Shown one piece after another: positions 6,016 through 6,443 of a DNA stretch of 6,443 nucleotides (the stretch's first letter is position 1; every line of letters begins with the position of its first letter). The notes beneath the pieces are model-generated. The model saw only the letters and a list, made by a program, of their open reading frames with translations. It was not told the DNA's origin and made no database searches. The translations under genes were made by a program, and so were the position numbers. The stretch comes from JBEKHI01 sp050012355 (GTDB lineage Bacteria > Actinomycetota > Actinomycetes > Streptosporangiales > Streptosporangiaceae): contig JBEKHI010000449.1 of NCBI GenBank assembly GCA_050012355.1, positions 1-6,443 of the forward strand, written 5' to 3'.

Positions 6016-6443
6016 TTACCTCCGTGTGCACTGGACCTCCACCGTCAGGTCGAGATACCGCCCGGCCAGCCCTGGCATTGCCGTCACGCCGAACTCGATC
6101 CGGTCGACACGGACGGTGGCGCTGGCGGTGAACGACTGCCCGGCAGTGGTCACCTGGCCGATCGACAAGACGACCGGCTTGGAGACCTCGCGCACAGTGA
6201 GCGTCCCTTGGACCGTCCTGCCGTCCGCGGAGACAAGCCCGTTCCGGAAAGAGATGACCGGGAACCGGGCAGCGTCCAGGAATCGGGCCGACAGCACGTT
6301 CTGGTTACGCAGCGGGTTCCGGGTCCTGAAGCTCGCCGTGTCGATCTCGGCGTGAATGGCCGAATCGGCCAGCGGCTCGGCGATGTCCGCCGAGCCGGAC
6401 CGGATCGCGAACGTGCCGCGGACGGGAGCGAGCCCGAACATGT
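6016..6443 (-). CDS. YceI-family lipid-binding protein, 5' end beyond window
   Basis: About 142 residues of a YceI-like protein are visible. YceI proteins are small lipocalin-like beta-barrels that bind long isoprenoid or amphipathic ligands and are often secreted. Family features are the APVRGTF opening, the acidic-to-Arg stretch IDTASFRTRNPLRNQ, LSARFLDAARFPVISF, and the GTLTVREVSKPVVL strand pair near the C-terminus. The Met at 6441 is probably internal: the family normally has about 20-35 more residues before this motif (such as a VRHMMF-like segment), and the frame is open to the right edge. It ends TAA at 6018-6016. The gene leads directly into the ABC ATPase gene, so the three genes are probably co-transcribed. 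Whether a signal peptide is present cannot be seen here. Confidence 0.85.
   Translation of the reverse strand, partial: MFGLAPVRGTFAIRSGSADIAEPLADSAIHAEIDTASFRTRNPLRNQNVLSARFLDAARFPVISFRNGLVSADGRTVQGTLTVREVSKPVVLSIGQVTTAGQSFTASATVRVDRIEFGVTAMPGLAGRYLDLTVEVQCTRR

Overview
This high-GC window (roughly 70% by eye, with strong G/C preference at third codon positions) looks like the chromosome of an actinomycete, perhaps Streptomyces- or Catenulispora-like. That placement rests on base composition and on the domain style of the secreted enzyme. I could not run a search. All four genes I can support lie on the minus strand, so the window reads right to left.

Right part (6443 to 4226): three tightly packed genes that look like one operon. 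They are the 3' part of a YceI-family gene (its start lies beyond the right edge), an ABC transporter ATPase of the DrrA/CcmA type, and an ABC-2 type permease. The ATPase and permease genes overlap by 4 bases (ATGA), and the ATPase starts 42 bases after the YceI stop. The two ABC proteins should form a small export complex. YceI proteins bind lipophilic isoprenoid-type ligands, so a lipid-like or drug-like cargo is possible but unproven.

Middle (4225 to 3996): 230 bases without a gene. It holds a 12-bp-stem hairpin just after the permease stop (probable terminator), a locally AT-rich stretch that probably carries the promoter of the next gene, and two short palindromes in the probable leader or operator region.

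Left part (3995 to 1): one uninterrupted reading frame of at least 1,331 codons that runs off the left edge. It encodes a secreted multimodular glycoside hydrolase family 3 enzyme. The order is an arginine-rich signal peptide, two nearly identical CBM6-like carbohydrate-binding modules, an F5/8 type C (CBM32-like) module, the GH3 N-terminal catalytic domain, the GH3 C-terminal domain, a fibronectin-III-like domain and a putative Ig (He_PIG-like) domain. At the very left edge the He_PIG-like domain switches abruptly into an exact 50-bp copy of part of the fibronectin-III-like domain. This is either a recent internal duplication or an assembly artefact, and it is the oddest point in the window. 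I found no convincing undescribed system. The sugar-degrading enzyme and the transporter operon are probably separate transcription units.
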